A DNA stretch of 64,000 nt from Acidimicrobiaceae bacterium (GCA_003152015.1 PLZF01000031.1:614-64613), one strand, 5' to 3'; counted from the first letter of the stretch, positions 19,976-31,205 are shown. The notes: generated from the sequence alone by a model not told the origin. Numbers and translations: made by a program.

Positions 19976-20383
19976 TCAGCCACCTTCTCGGGCGTCGAGC
20001 GCTTCGGCCAACCAGGCCCCGATGGCCGGCAACGGCGCACCCGGGGTGAAGACCTCGGCGACGCCCTGTTCTTTCAACACCGGGATGTCGGCCTCGGGGA
20101 TGATCCCTCCGACCAGGACCAGCACATCGTCTCGACCCTGCTCTTTGAGGCTTTCCATAACCCGGGGGACGAGGGTGAGATGCGCTCCGGAGAGGAGTGA
20201 CAGCCCCACCGCATCTGCATCCTCCTGGATCACGGCCTGAACCACCTGCTCGGGTGTCTGATGGAGCCCGGTGTAGATGACCTCGAACCCGGCGTCGCGC
20301 AGGGCCCTGGCAATCACCTTGGCGCCGCGGTCGTGCCCGTCCAGCCCGGGTTTGGCCACGACCACTCGATATGGTCGTTTCAC
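19976..20383 (-). CDS. Stand-alone cobalamin-binding domain protein, methylmalonyl-CoA mutase C-terminal type
   Basis: [48 protein letters not shown]: DxHxxG B12-binding motif; [17 protein letters not shown]. Confidence 0.92.
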   Translation of the reverse strand: MKRPYRVVVAKPGLDGHDRGAKVIARALRDAGFEVIYTGLHQTPEQVVQAVIQEDADAVGLSLLSGAHLTLVPRVMESLKEQGRDDVLVLVGGIIPEADIPVLKEQGVAEVFTPGAPLPAIGAWLAEALDAREGG

Positions 20384-20561
20384 GGAGGCCGATACTAAAC
20401 GCTGACGGACCATCAGGCGCCAAACGGCCCTCACCGACCCCGGGCGATGCCTGACAATTGGCCACAGGAGCCTGGGGCCGGAAATGGGCGCTGACGCCTG
20501 AAATGCCGTGGTACGTTCGGCCTGATTCCCTCGATACGACCCCCCCGATTCGGAGGACGCC

Positions 20562-21515
20562 GTGCCCACGCCGGCTGAAGCCGTGGATCCATCCAACCAA
20601 TACGCCTCACACTCGTCACCGTCTTCGTCGCGGCTGGGGGGCTTGGTACAGGTCGCCCGACCTCGTCAATGGATCAAGAACCTCTTGGTGTTCGTGGCAC
20701 CGGCAGTGGCCGGAGTCCTCTTCCACCAGCACGCCCTGCTGCGTAGCGCGGCGGCATTCGGCATGTTCTGCATTGCCGCCAGCGGCGCCTATTTTCTGAA
20801 CGACTCCCTTGATGCGGAGGCCGATCGGGCTCATCCGGTGAAACGCCTCAGACCGATTGCCGCCGGAGTCGTGCCGGTTGGGGCGGGACTCGGGATAGGT
20901 GTCGGGCTCCTGATCGTCTCGGTCGCCCTCGGCTCCCTGTTGGCCGGTTGGCACATGGCTGTCGTCATGGTCACCTACGGCATCGTCAACACCGTGTACT
21001 CATTGGGGCTGAAGAATGAGCCCATCCTCGACCTGGCCGCGGTGAGCTCGGGGTTTGTGCTCCGGGCGGTTGCCGGCGGCGTCGCCGTCGGTGTGCCCTT
21101 GTCCAATTGGTTCCTCATCGTGGCATCGTTCGGATCGTTGCTCATCGTGACCGGTAAGCGATCCGGTGAGAAGCAACTGCTCGCCGATCACCTGACCGAT
21201 CACACTGATGTGCGACAGACTCTCGGTCTGTACACCGTCTCATTTCTGCAGACGGTCCGCACGCTGTCGGCCGCCGTATCGGTGACCGCCTACTGCCTGT
21301 GGGCCTTCGAACGTGCGAGCCAGGTTCACCCCGGACACGACCCCGTGTGGTTTCAGCTGACCATCGTGCCGTTCGTGATCGGCTTGCTCCACGTGGTGCG
21401 TATTCTCGACTCCGGCCAGGGGGCCGTGCCGGAAGAACTGGCCATCCACGACCATCGTTTGCAGATCTACGGCGTGGTGTGGGTCGCCTTGTTCGCAGTT
21501 GGAATCTACGGATGA
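20562..21515 (+). CDS. Decaprenyl-phosphate phosphoribosyltransferase (UbiA superfamily)
   Basis: [40 protein letters not shown] (NDxxDxxxD), [28 protein letters not shown]. Confidence 0.9.
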   Translation: MPTPAEAVDPSNQYASHSSPSSSRLGGLVQVARPRQWIKNLLVFVAPAVAGVLFHQHALLRSAAAFGMFCIAASGAYFLNDSLDAEADRAHPVKRLRPIAAGVVPVGAGLGIGVGLLIVSVALGSLLAGWHMAVVMVTYGIVNTVYSLGLKNEPILDLAAVSSGFVLRAVAGGVAVGVPLSNWFLIVASFGSLLIVTGKRSGEKQLLADHLTDHTDVRQTLGLYTVSFLQTVRTLSAAVSVTAYCLWAFERASQVHPGHDPVWFQLTIVPFVIGLLHVVRILDSGQGAVPEELAIHDHRLQIYGVVWVALFAVGIYG

Positions 21516-23041
21516 TGCGCACACGACTCGGTCGACAGGCCCTCCTCACCGGCTGGGGACGCACGGCCCCTTCCTCGGCCGATGTAGTCCACGCCGTCCA
21601 TCCCGACGTAGTGGACCAGGCCATGAGAATCGCGGCCTCGGAGCCTTCGGCGGGACGCGGGATGATTGCCCGCGGTCTCGGTCGCAGTTACGGCGATGCC
21701 GCCCAGAACGCCGGGGGGATCGTGGTGGATGCCACCTGGCTTGATGCAATCCACCACGTGGATTTCGAAAACGGGATGATCACCGTGGGTGCCGGGGTAA
21801 GCCTCGAAACCCTGATGGAGCGGTTCGTCCCCATGGGCTGGTTCGTGCCGGTAACCCCGGGCACCCGGATGGTCACGGTCGGCGGGGCCATTGCCGCTGA
21901 CATCCACGGGAAGAATCATCATCGAGATGGCAGTTTCTGCTCCCACGTCACCCGGATGACCCTGGTGACACCCACCGGGTCGTTTGAACTGTCAGCCCAA
22001 TCAGACCCTGATCTCTTTTGGGCGACAGCCGGCGGCATGGGGCTCACCGGGGTGATCACCGATGCCACCCTGCAGATGATTCCTGTCGAGACCAGCTACA
22101 TGTTGGTGGACACGGAGCGAGCTACCGATCTCGACGACGTGATGGACAAGATGGTCTCCGGCGACGATGGCTACCGATACTCGGTGGCGTGGATCGACTG
22201 CCAGTCGACTGGCAGTCGGCTCGGACGCTCGGTACTGACCCGGGGCGACCATGCCCGCCTCGAAGACCTGCCCGCCCGACTCCAACAGGATCCGGACAAG
22301 GCTCGGGCCTTTCATCCCCGCACCCTCATCACGGTGCCCATCACCCCACCCAGCGGCCTGCTCAATCCACTCACGGTCGGGGCTTTCAACGAACTGTGGT
22401 TCCGCAAGGCACCCAAGCATCAGACGGCCAAACCGCATCATATGACGGGGTTCTTCCATCCCCTCGACGGGGTCGGATCGTGGAACCGGCTCTACGGCCG
22501 AAAAGGGTTCCTCCAGTACCAATTCGTCGTCGCCGACCGATACGGCGAAACGGTGCGCCGGGTTATCGAACGGCTCACCTCGTTGAAGTTGGCATCGTTC
22601 CTTGCCGTCTTGAAGCGCTTCGGTCCCGGGGACCCGGGACCCCTCTCGTTCCCGATGGCCGGGTGGACCCTGGCCCTCGACCTGCCCGTCGGCTACCACC
22701 TTCTCGACTCCCTTCTCGATGAGCTCGATCAGTTGGTCATGGGAGTGGGTGGACGGATCTACCTGGCCAAAGACTCGCGGGTATCACCCGAGAACTTCGC
22801 GGCCATGTACCCACGGCTCGACGAGTGGCGGGCTGTCCGCCACCGGGTCGATCCCGATGGCCTCCTGCGCTCTGACCTCGGACGCCGACTCGGCCTCTGC
22901 AGCGACGTCAACACCGAACCGGGACATCTCCGGCCTGGGCCTGGGTCTGGCGAACCAGCACCGAAGAAGAAACGTGCCCCGGGCAAGAAACGGGCGCTCT
23001 CCACTCCCATCCCCCGACAGAACGGACGTCTTCATGATTGA
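21512..23041 (+). CDS. dprE1: Decaprenylphosphoryl-beta-D-ribose 2'-oxidase (FAD-dependent)
   Basis: GWGRTAPSSADV, ARGLGRSYGDAAQNAGG, GWFVPVTPGTRMVTVGGAIAADIHGKNHHRDGSF, GGRIYLAKDSR..FAAMYPRLDEWRAVRHRVDP. Confidence 0.92.
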   Translation: MMRTRLGRQALLTGWGRTAPSSADVVHAVHPDVVDQAMRIAASEPSAGRGMIARGLGRSYGDAAQNAGGIVVDATWLDAIHHVDFENGMITVGAGVSLETLMERFVPMGWFVPVTPGTRMVTVGGAIAADIHGKNHHRDGSFCSHVTRMTLVTPTGSFELSAQSDPDLFWATAGGMGLTGVITDATLQMIPVETSYMLVDTERATDLDDVMDKMVSGDDGYRYSVAWIDCQSTGSRLGRSVLTRGDHARLEDLPARLQQDPDKARAFHPRTLITVPITPPSGLLNPLTVGAFNELWFRKAPKHQTAKPHHMTGFFHPLDGVGSWNRLYGRKGFLQYQFVVADRYGETVRRVIERLTSLKLASFLAVLKRFGPGDPGPLSFPMAGWTLALDLPVGYHLLDSLLDELDQLVMGVGGRIYLAKDSRVSPENFAAMYPRLDEWRAVRHRVDPDGLLRSDLGRRLGLCSDVNTEPGHLRPGPGSGEPAPKKKRAPGKKRALSTPIPRQNGRLHD

Positions 23042-23795
23042 CGCCATCGGCAGACCGCAATCACTCCTGGTGCTCGGAGGATCGTCTGAGATCGCCCAAT
23101 CCATCGTGGCCAAGATGGCGCCGGCCCGGTGCCGCACGGTCATCCTGGCCGGACGGAATGGACCCCGCCTCTCTGCGGCCGCCGACCTTGCCAGAGCCGC
23201 AGGGGCCGAAGTGGTCGAGACGGTCGCCTTCGATGCGACCGACACCGCGAACCACGTCGCATTCGCCGATGGCGTGTTCGACCGGTTCGGCGATATCGAC
23301 GTGGTGCTGGTGGCCGCGGGCGTGCTGGGGGATCAGAGCGTCGACGAGCACAATCCGGTAGCCGCAGCCGAGGTGATCGCCACCAATTTCGGCGGATTGG
23401 CCTCCGCCATGCTGGCAGTCACTGACCGGCTGAGGCGCCAGGGGCATGGTCGTCTGGTTGTGCTGTCGTCGGTAGCCGGGCAGCGGGCCCGGAAGGCCAA
23501 CTTCATCTACGGGGCTTCAAAAGCCGGCCTCGATGCCTTCTCCCAGGGTCTGGGTGACTCGTTGGAGGGAAGCGGCGTCCGGGTCATGATTGTCCGTCCG
23601 GGGTTTGTGGTCGGCCGGATGACCGAAGGGATGAACCCTGCGCCGTTCTCGACTACTCCCGATGCGGTGGCTGACGCGGTGGCCCATGGGATCGAGTCGG
23701 GGACGACGGTGGTCTACGTGCCTTCCGTCCTGCGGTGGGTGTTCGCAGTCATGCGCCATCTGCCTGGCTGGCTCTGGCGACGCATGCCGGGTTGA
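23034..23795 (+). CDS. dprE2: Decaprenylphosphoryl-2-keto-ribose reductase (SDR)
   Basis: SLLVLGGSSEIAQSIV, VVLSSVAGQRARKANFIYGASKAGLDAFSQGL; start overlaps dprE1 end. Confidence 0.9.
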   Translation: MIDAIGRPQSLLVLGGSSEIAQSIVAKMAPARCRTVILAGRNGPRLSAAADLARAAGAEVVETVAFDATDTANHVAFADGVFDRFGDIDVVLVAAGVLGDQSVDEHNPVAAAEVIATNFGGLASAMLAVTDRLRRQGHGRLVVLSSVAGQRARKANFIYGASKAGLDAFSQGLGDSLEGSGVRVMIVRPGFVVGRMTEGMNPAPFSTTPDAVADAVAHGIESGTTVVYVPSVLRWVFAVMRHLPGWLWRRMPG

Positions 23796-23805
23796 GGCCG
23801 GATGC

Positions 23806-23978
23806 GCCGCCGGACCTGACCGTCCAGAACCCGGCGCCGCCGTCGATCGGCTGATCCAGGGGTGTCTCCCTCAGCGAACCCAAGTTGGGCGCATCGCCGA
23901 AGTCGAACACTCCACCATCGGAACCGAAGAGCCAACAGCCGCACCGCTCGGCGTCGCCGGCATGGACACGATGGTGGA
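23806..23978 (-). pseudogene. Frameshifted relic of 'GYWLVASDGGIFSFGDA' repeat protein
   Basis: STIVSMPATPSG in one frame (23943-23978), then one base out of frame GCWLFGSDGGVFDFGDAPNLGSLRETPLDQPI...GAGFWTVRSGG (23806-23940). Confidence 0.6.
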
Positions 23979-24074
23979 GTTCAGGAGTTCCGCAGGCATT
24001 CATGACCCCGCTCGGCCTGAGCATCGTGACGCGCCAAGTCATTGGCGGGCATGGCGATCGGACGCGGATCGACC

Positions 24075-25796
24075 TCAGTTTCCAGGTGCTCCCGGCTCGC
24101 TCCCGTCATCGCCCCTCATGGTCGAGTCAGCCACCGAGGGGGGCAGTGGCTCTACGAACGTGATGGTCGTCGGCACATCACCAACCGAATAGGTCTGCGA
24201 CAGTCCGGCGGAACCAGGTGGGGTTCCCGGAATCCCGTCGGTCAGCACCAGTTGGGCCCGGGGTGCCGAGCTCGCCACGTACGGCTTGGTGAACATGAAC
24301 TCCCACTCCCTGGTCACTGTCGGGTGATAGCCGTCTCGGGCGAGCTGAAGGACAAGCCCACTGGCTTCGGGCCATCGGTCGGCGTTTCCCATGACAACCA
24401 GGACGCTCCTGTCCGGAACCGACCTCAGGTGGGCGATGGCGAAGGCGCTGAGTTGTCCGATCTCCGTATTCCCGTCCGATTCGATGGCCGCGGAGCCGCG
24501 GGCCAACTGCCGACCCACGAAGACGGCGGGGACGATGGAGACGATGGCCATTGCCCACACGAGCGGCGCACGCCACCAGGTCGGTGACGGCGACATCGTG
24601 CGTTCCCGCAGACTCTCTACCGACAACACCCCGATCGCGATTGCTCCGGGTGCGGGCACCAATGCCATCCAATACGTCAGGTAGTCCCCGATCGGCCCCA
24701 CGATGCGCTCCACCGAAATGACCGACACCACCAGGCCCACGAGAGAGGTGACACTCAGGCCAAGAGCGAACCACCGACGGGAACAACCAGCCCAGATCAT
24801 TCCCGCCAGGGCCAGACAACCCCAGAACACGAGTGTCTCCTGTCTCCCCATGGCGGCAGTGGTCATCGATGCGGAGGCCGAGAAGTTGCCCCAGGGGACA
24901 GCTGTCGTCGAGTTGGCGACTGTCGCCCAGGCGGCCGATAGGCCATGGGTAGATCCGAATTTGGCGGCGGTGACCGACGGCTTGGTGAAGAAATCGTAGA
25001 GAGCCGAGAGGTTCCCCGGGTGGCCGGCAAACTCCTGTACCAACGGAGGAATCCAGGCGAAGATCAGAACCACCAGTCCCAGGATGCCCAACATGGCAGG
25101 GGTAAGCCCGCGCTCCCGATGGTCCACCTCGCGGTGGTGACGGCGTCGTATCCCTGCCTGCGTCAGATAGCCGCTGATGGAACAAACAGCCATCACCCCA
25201 ACCAGGGGGGCGGTGCCGACGTCCGTCTGAACCACATAGGAGCCCACCACTGCCATCCAGACGACCGAGAGTCCCGACCCCGAGATCGCCCCGGCAGTCA
25301 ACACCATGACCAGCAGGACGGCGGGAGCCTCGAGGCTAGGATTCCAGAACGTCTCGATGGCATTGGCACCCAGGGCCAGGAGGGCCACGCCCACCACCGC
25401 CACCGCCCAGCGTGTCGACCATTCACCGGCGAATCGATGGACCACCATCAACGTGGCCACTATGCAGACCCCGTTGATGAGAAGCGAACCGGCAAGGAGT
25501 GAACGCGGGTTGTTGCCCGAGAGGCTGTACACGGGAGCCAGCAGATAGAACAAGGCCGGCCCGGGATGACTCCAGCCAAACCGAGAGTAGGGCCCGACTT
25601 CCGCATGAAATCTCATGGCATCACCCACCCGGAGTGCCAGGATGGCCTGATCGCCGTAGTGGTAGTACGGGCGCCCATAGGTCGTCACCACCTTGACCAG
25701 ACCCACGACGAAAGCCAGCGACGGAACCACGATGCTGAGCGGCCACGCCGTCCACGACGAGCGCCGTCGATGGCTGGCCGGCTGCGCCCCGCTCAT
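24075..25796 (-). CDS. Polytopic membrane protein, GT-C glycosyltransferase-like
   Basis: About 573 aa with many TM segments; YGDQAILALRVGDAM, GWSHPGPALFYLLAPVYSLSGNNPRSL. Confidence 0.65.
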   Translation of the reverse strand: MSGAQPASHRRRSSWTAWPLSIVVPSLAFVVGLVKVVTTYGRPYYHYGDQAILALRVGDAMRFHAEVGPYSRFGWSHPGPALFYLLAPVYSLSGNNPRSLLAGSLLINGVCIVATLMVVHRFAGEWSTRWAVAVVGVALLALGANAIETFWNPSLEAPAVLLVMVLTAGAISGSGLSVVWMAVVGSYVVQTDVGTAPLVGVMAVCSISGYLTQAGIRRRHHREVDHRERGLTPAMLGILGLVVLIFAWIPPLVQEFAGHPGNLSALYDFFTKPSVTAAKFGSTHGLSAAWATVANSTTAVPWGNFSASASMTTAAMGRQETLVFWGCLALAGMIWAGCSRRWFALGLSVTSLVGLVVSVISVERIVGPIGDYLTYWMALVPAPGAIAIGVLSVESLRERTMSPSPTWWRAPLVWAMAIVSIVPAVFVGRQLARGSAAIESDGNTEIGQLSAFAIAHLRSVPDRSVLVVMGNADRWPEASGLVLQLARDGYHPTVTREWEFMFTKPYVASSAPRAQLVLTDGIPGTPPGSAGLSQTYSVGDVPTTITFVEPLPPSVADSTMRGDDGSEPGAPGN

Positions 25797-25807
25797 CTGA
25801 CCACTTA

Positions 25808-28315
25808 TTACGCTCGCTTCAGCGGTGCCATGCGGAGGAGCAGCTTCTTGCGACCGACACTCCCGAACTGCACTTCGGCCTCCAGGTCGTCGCCGGTACC
25901 CCCGGTGCCGATGACGTTCCCCTCGCCCCAGACGCCATGGACCACCTTTTCCCCGATGTTCAACCCGAGCAGTTCAGCTCCGGTGGTTGCCGATACCCGC
26001 CCCTTTCCAGATCCGGACCCTGGATCTGAATGGGCGACCCCGCGGCCGAACACCGAGCGCCCCGGGGTCCCGGCGTCATCAACGCCGCGCCGCTCGCTGC
26101 GACCGAAGGATCCCTGCACTCCGCTTCGGGTGCCCCGGTTCGATCCATACTCGGCAGCGCTACTACCGACGTCGCGGATCAGTTCGGGTGGGATCTCATT
26201 CAAAAACCGGCTGGGGATGTTGCTGCTCATATTGCCCCACAGCATCCGGCTCCACGCGTGCGAGACGAACAGAAAACGCTCCGCCCGGGTGATGCCGACG
26301 TAACAAAGCCGTCGTTCCTCCTCGAGTTCGACCGGATCTCCGAGAGACCGGAAGTGAGGGAAGATCCCGTCCTCCATTCCCACCATGAACACGGCCGGGA
26401 ACTCGAGCCCCTTGGCGATGTGCATGGTCATCAGGGACACCTGGCTCCCGTCATCACCCAGCTCGTCGGAGCCTGCAATCAATGCCGTCGCCTCGAGAAA
26501 CTCCGCCAACGTGGCGTACTGGGAGGCATTGCCGGCCAACTCGTCGACATTCTCCACCCGTCCGAGTGCCTCGATACTCCCATCGGCGAGGAGCTCATTC
26601 CGGTATCCGGTCTGCTCGAGGATGGCCACCACCAGTTCCCCCGGGCCTAGCATGGCACCCGCCTCGACGAGTTCGTCACCCGACGACGCCAGCGCCTCGT
26701 CGGGGGAGGCCCCTGGCACTGGCAGCTGGTCTCCGGGGGCGATGATCCCACCGGGGGCGATGGCCTCGCCGTCTTCGTCGGTCAACACGGGAACAAGCAT
26801 CACCAGGCGCAGCTTCTCGAGCAGGGCAGCCAAGCCGATCAACGCCTTGGCTGCCCTTCCCCCTACTCCGGCCTCAACCGCGTGAGCCACTGCTGTGCCG
26901 AATGACTCTCCGTTCTGGTTGGCCCAGATCGCCAACCGGGCGACCGAGGTGTCGCCCACTCCGCGTTTGGGAACGTTGACAATCCGGCGCCAGCTCACTT
27001 CGTCGTCGGGATTGACCAACACCCGCAGGTAGGCGAGGACGTCTTTTACCTCGCGCCGGTCGTAGAACTTGGTGCCACCCACCACCTGGTAGGGCACCTC
27101 TGACCTGACCATTGCCTCTTCGAGTGCCCGACTCTGTGCGTTCGTGCGGTAGAAGACCGCCACGTCGCCCCAGGCCAGATGGTGCTCACGGTGAAGGCGG
27201 CCGATCTCATGGGCCACCCACGAGGCCTCGTCGTGTTCGTCCTCGGCCCGATACCGGGTGATTCGCTCGCCGACCCCGCGATCAGTCCATAACGTCTTCG
27301 GCTTGCGGGACACGTTGTTGGCAATGACCGAGTTGGCGGCATCGAGGATGGTCTGGGTGGATCGGAAGTTCTGGTCGAGGGTCACTACCGTCGAATCAGG
27401 GAAGGCCTCCTCAAAAGCGAGGATGTTGGTGATATCGGCTCCCCTGAACCGGTAGACCGACTGGTCGCTGTCCCCGACGACAACGATATTGCGGTGCTCG
27501 TCTGCCAACAGCACCGCCAGGGCATTCTGGACGGCGTTGGTGTCTTGGTACTCATCGATGAGCACATGGGTGAACCGCGCCCGGTAGTGGTCGAGCACAT
27601 CGGGGTGTTGGCGGAACAGGCGCACGGTGTTGAGCAGCAAATCGTCGAAGTCCATGGCGTTGGCTGCCACCATGCGTTGCTGATAGATGTCGAACACGTC
27701 AGCGATGCGGCGGTCGAAAATGGTGGCAGCCGCGGCTCGGTACTCAGCCGGTCCCTGCTGTCGCGACTTGGCTTGGCTGATCTGGCCGAGGATGGAGCGG
27801 GGAGGAAGCTTCTTCGTATCAACGTCCAGCTCGCGACAGATGATTTCCACCAATCGACGGGAATCGGCATCGTCATAGATGGTGAACGAGCCTTTGTAGC
27901 CGAGGCGGTCGCCGTGGGCCCGAAGAATGCGGACACCGGCGGAGTGGAAGGTGGAAACCCACATTCGTTTCCCACGTTCCCCGACCGACTCCACCACCCG
28001 CCGGCGCATTTCGTCCGCGGCTTTGTTGGTAAAGGTGATGGCGAGGATCTGCCAAGGTGCCGCATCGCCGCTGGCGATCAGGTGGGCAATGCGCCGGGTG
28101 AGTACCCTCGTCTTCCCCGATCCGGCACCCGCAACTATCAACAGTGGGCCGCCGCGATGCACCACTGAGTCGCGTTGGGGCGGAGTCAAACCCGTCACCA
28201 AAGCGTCAGGGTCGATCATCCCATCTATCCGATGGTGGCCGGGTGTCCCCGGATGCGAAGGGTCGTCGTGATCGAAGAGCAATCCGGCGCTCCCGTGCGT
28301 CACAGTCACTCCCAT
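25808..28315 (-). CDS. pcrA: UvrD/PcrA-family ATP-dependent DNA helicase
   Basis: [94 protein letters not shown]. Confidence 0.94.
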   Translation of the reverse strand: MGVTVTHGSAGLLFDHDDPSHPGTPGHHRIDGMIDPDALVTGLTPPQRDSVVHRGGPLLIVAGAGSGKTRVLTRRIAHLIASGDAAPWQILAITFTNKAADEMRRRVVESVGERGKRMWVSTFHSAGVRILRAHGDRLGYKGSFTIYDDADSRRLVEIICRELDVDTKKLPPRSILGQISQAKSRQQGPAEYRAAAATIFDRRIADVFDIYQQRMVAANAMDFDDLLLNTVRLFRQHPDVLDHYRARFTHVLIDEYQDTNAVQNALAVLLADEHRNIVVVGDSDQSVYRFRGADITNILAFEEAFPDSTVVTLDQNFRSTQTILDAANSVIANNVSRKPKTLWTDRGVGERITRYRAEDEHDEASWVAHEIGRLHREHHLAWGDVAVFYRTNAQSRALEEAMVRSEVPYQVVGGTKFYDRREVKDVLAYLRVLVNPDDEVSWRRIVNVPKRGVGDTSVARLAIWANQNGESFGTAVAHAVEAGVGGRAAKALIGLAALLEKLRLVMLVPVLTDEDGEAIAPGGIIAPGDQLPVPGASPDEALASSGDELVEAGAMLGPGELVVAILEQTGYRNELLADGSIEALGRVENVDELAGNASQYATLAEFLEATALIAGSDELGDDGSQVSLMTMHIAKGLEFPAVFMVGMEDGIFPHFRSLGDPVELEEERRLCYVGITRAERFLFVSHAWSRMLWGNMSSNIPSRFLNEIPPELIRDVGSSAAEYGSNRGTRSGVQGSFGRSERRGVDDAGTPGRSVFGRGVAHSDPGSGSGKGRVSATTGAELLGLNIGEKVVHGVWGEGNVIGTGGTGDDLEAEVQFGSVGRKKLLLRMAPLKRA

Positions 28316-29910
28316 TCGATGGTACCGGGAGGCTTGGACGTGATGTCCAGTGCCACCCGGTTGACGCCCTCGACCTCATTGATGATGCGTGAGGAGAGGC
28401 GTTCCAACACGTCGTAGGGCAGGCGAGCCCAGTCGGCCGTCATGGCGTCGTCACTGGTGACGGCGCGAATTACAATGGGATAGGCATACGTGCGTCCATC
28501 ACCCATGACCCCGACGGTGCGCACCGCGGGCATCACCGCGAAGCTCTGCCACAGGTCGCGGTAGAGGCCGGCCCGACGGATCTCCTCGACGACAATGGCG
28601 TCGGCGGCCCGGAGTATCTCCGCACGATCCGGCGTGACTTCACCCACGATCCGGACGGCCAGGCCCGGTCCTGGGAACGGCTGGCGCCACACGATGTCGT
28701 GGGGAAGCCCCAGTTCTTCACCGACTGCCCGCACTTCATCCTTGAACAGGAGACGCAATGGCTCTACCAGTTCAAAGGTCAGGTCGTCAGGAAGTCCTCC
28801 CACATTGTGATGGGACTTGATCTTGGCGGCGCTGTCCGAGCCCGACTCGATCACGTCGGGATACAGGGTTCCCTGCACCAGGTAGTCCACCGCTCCGGGA
28901 TCGGTCGTGTCACCTGGCTCTCCGGTGCTGGCTTCGAGGTCGCGCGCCACTTCTTCGAATACCCGGATGAACAACTCCCCGATGATTTTGCGCTTTGCCT
29001 CCGGATCGGTCACTCCCGCCAGAGCCCCGAAGAATCGGTCGGATGCTTTGGCGTGCACCAGGTTGACGTGGAACTGGCGACGGAAGGTTTCCTCTACCTG
29101 CTCTCCTTCGCCTGACCGCATCAGGCCGGTGTCGACGAACACGCAGGTCAGCTGGTCGCCGATCGCCTTGTGGACCAGCGCGGCCGCCACCGCTGAGTCC
29201 ACCCCACCCGAGAGGGCGCAAAGGACTCGTGACGAGCCGACCTGGGCCCGAATCTTCTCCACCTGGGACTCGATGATCGAGGTATGGGTCCATGAAGGCG
29301 GACAACCGCAGACATCGTAGAGAAAGCGCTCGAGCAGATCGCGTCCTCGCTCGGTATGAACCACCTCGGGATGGAACTGCACCCCGTAGATCCGACGATT
29401 GGCGTCGTGGAGAGCGGCCACCTTGGCATCAGGGCTTTGGGCGGTCGGAACGAAACCCTCGGGCACCACTGTGATGGCGTCGCCGTGACTCATCCACACT
29501 TCAGCATCGCCGGGCCAGTCGACGAAGATCGGAGACCGCTCCGTGAGGGTCAGGGGGGTGCGACCGTACTCGCCGCGTCCAGTACGAGCCACTTCCCCGC
29601 CCAGTTGCAGGGCAAGCAGCTGGGCGCCGTAACAGATACCGAGTATCGGAATGCCGGTGCCATAGATAGCCGGGTCGATCTGTGGAGCCGGAGTTTCGTT
29701 GACCGACTTGGGCCCTCCCGACAGAATGATGCCCTGCGGTCTCCGGGCCACCATCTCGGCGGCCGAGATCGTGTGCGAGACGATCTCCGAATAGACGTGG
29801 GCTTCCCGCACCCGCCGAGCGATGAGCTGCGCATACTGGGCACCGAAGTCGACGACCAGAACCGGTCCGTCGACGAGAGGACCAGCCGCGCTCGGCGGGG
29901 AAGGGCTCAA
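28306..29910 (-). CDS. guaA: GMP synthase (glutamine-hydrolysing)
   Basis: [88 protein letters not shown]. Confidence 0.96.
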   Translation of the reverse strand: MSPSPPSAAGPLVDGPVLVVDFGAQYAQLIARRVREAHVYSEIVSHTISAAEMVARRPQGIILSGGPKSVNETPAPQIDPAIYGTGIPILGICYGAQLLALQLGGEVARTGRGEYGRTPLTLTERSPIFVDWPGDAEVWMSHGDAITVVPEGFVPTAQSPDAKVAALHDANRRIYGVQFHPEVVHTERGRDLLERFLYDVCGCPPSWTHTSIIESQVEKIRAQVGSSRVLCALSGGVDSAVAAALVHKAIGDQLTCVFVDTGLMRSGEGEQVEETFRRQFHVNLVHAKASDRFFGALAGVTDPEAKRKIIGELFIRVFEEVARDLEASTGEPGDTTDPGAVDYLVQGTLYPDVIESGSDSAAKIKSHHNVGGLPDDLTFELVEPLRLLFKDEVRAVGEELGLPHDIVWRQPFPGPGLAVRIVGEVTPDRAEILRAADAIVVEEIRRAGLYRDLWQSFAVMPAVRTVGVMGDGRTYAYPIVIRAVTSDDAMTADWARLPYDVLERLSSRIINEVEGVNRVALDITSKPPGTIEWE

Positions 29911-31070
29911 TGGCCCATGCCGACACCCTGCGCACGCTGCAGGTCTTTGCCCTCTGTCTGCAAGGCCGGAGCCACCATCACCTCGGCTTTTTGAAACTCC
30001 TTGACCGTCTCATACCCGCATGTCGCCATGGCGGTACTCAACGCTCCGAACAGGTTCATGCGCCCGTCGTTCTCGTGGGCAGGGCCGAGGAGAATTTCAC
30101 GGAGCGTGCCCCGGGTGGTCGTCTTGACCCGAGCTCCCCGAGGCAGCGTGGGATGGAAGGTTGCCATGCCCCAGTGGTAGCCGCGGGCCGGTGCCTCCAC
30201 CGCAGAGGACAGGGGCGAACCCAACATCACTGCATCGGCACCGCAAGCGATGGCCTTGGCGATGTCACCACCCTTGGACATACCACCGTCGGCGATCACG
30301 TGGCAGTAGACCCCGGTCTCGTCGAGGTGGCGCATCCGGGCACCGGCCACGTCGGCAATGGCGGTGGCCTGCGGAACTCCAATGCCCAGGACACCCCGGG
30401 TGGTGCAGGCGTTGCCGGGCCCGACTCCGACCAACACACCCACCGCGCCGGTGCGCATCAGGTGGAGGCCGGCTTGGTACGAGGCGCACCCGCCTACGAT
30501 CACCGGGATCTCGAACTCGCGGATGAAGCGCTTCAAGTTGAGTGGCTCGACGGTCTTCGAAACGTGCTCCGCTGACACCACCGTGCCTTGGATCACCAAC
30601 AGGTCCAACTCTGCAGCCAGCAGGGCCGGGGCGAACAGCTCCGTCTTCTGGGGGGTGACCGAGGCAGCGGTGGTGACGCCAGCCGCGCTCATCTCTTTGA
30701 TCCTCTCGGTGACCAATCCCATCTTCACCGGCTCGGCGTACATCTGTTGCATGCGAGCTGTTGCCTTCTCGGTCGGCAACTCCCGAATCTCATCGAACAG
30801 GTTGGTGGGATCCTCGTAGCGGGTCCATAAACCCTCCAGATTCAAGACGCCGAGCCCACCGAGGCGTCCGATCTCAATGGCAGTCGCCGGGCTGACTACG
30901 CCGTCCATGGCCGAGGCCATAAGTGGTAGTTCAAAGCGGTAGGCGTCGATCTCCCAACTGATGTCGACATCCTCAGGGTCCCGGGTTCTCCGACTGGGAA
31001 CGATGGCGATGTCGTCGAACCCATAGGCCCTCCGCCCTGATTTGAAGATGCCAATCTCTAATTCAGCCAC
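29907..31070 (-). CDS. guaB3: GuaB3-family IMP dehydrogenase-related protein
   Basis: [78 protein letters not shown] active-site loop. Confidence 0.88.
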   Translation of the reverse strand: MAELEIGIFKSGRRAYGFDDIAIVPSRRTRDPEDVDISWEIDAYRFELPLMASAMDGVVSPATAIEIGRLGGLGVLNLEGLWTRYEDPTNLFDEIRELPTEKATARMQQMYAEPVKMGLVTERIKEMSAAGVTTAASVTPQKTELFAPALLAAELDLLVIQGTVVSAEHVSKTVEPLNLKRFIREFEIPVIVGGCASYQAGLHLMRTGAVGVLVGVGPGNACTTRGVLGIGVPQATAIADVAGARMRHLDETGVYCHVIADGGMSKGGDIAKAIACGADAVMLGSPLSSAVEAPARGYHWGMATFHPTLPRGARVKTTTRGTLREILLGPAHENDGRMNLFGALSTAMATCGYETVKEFQKAEVMVAPALQTEGKDLQRAQGVGMGH

Positions 31071-31205
31071 GTCTCTATCCTCCGGCCCATGGGTGCGATT
31101 CCTCGAACGACCGCTCGGCAACTCTCCACAAACCTTGCCGATCAGCTTCCCCCTAGGATACCGCTTGGCGTCCCTCCTCCCGGCGAGGGTTGGCGGGAAT
31201 TCTGC

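Noticed and set aside
18778-20049. 423-aa plus-strand ORF
   Set aside because: Antisense to sucC and its upstream region; composition is a codon-bias artefact.
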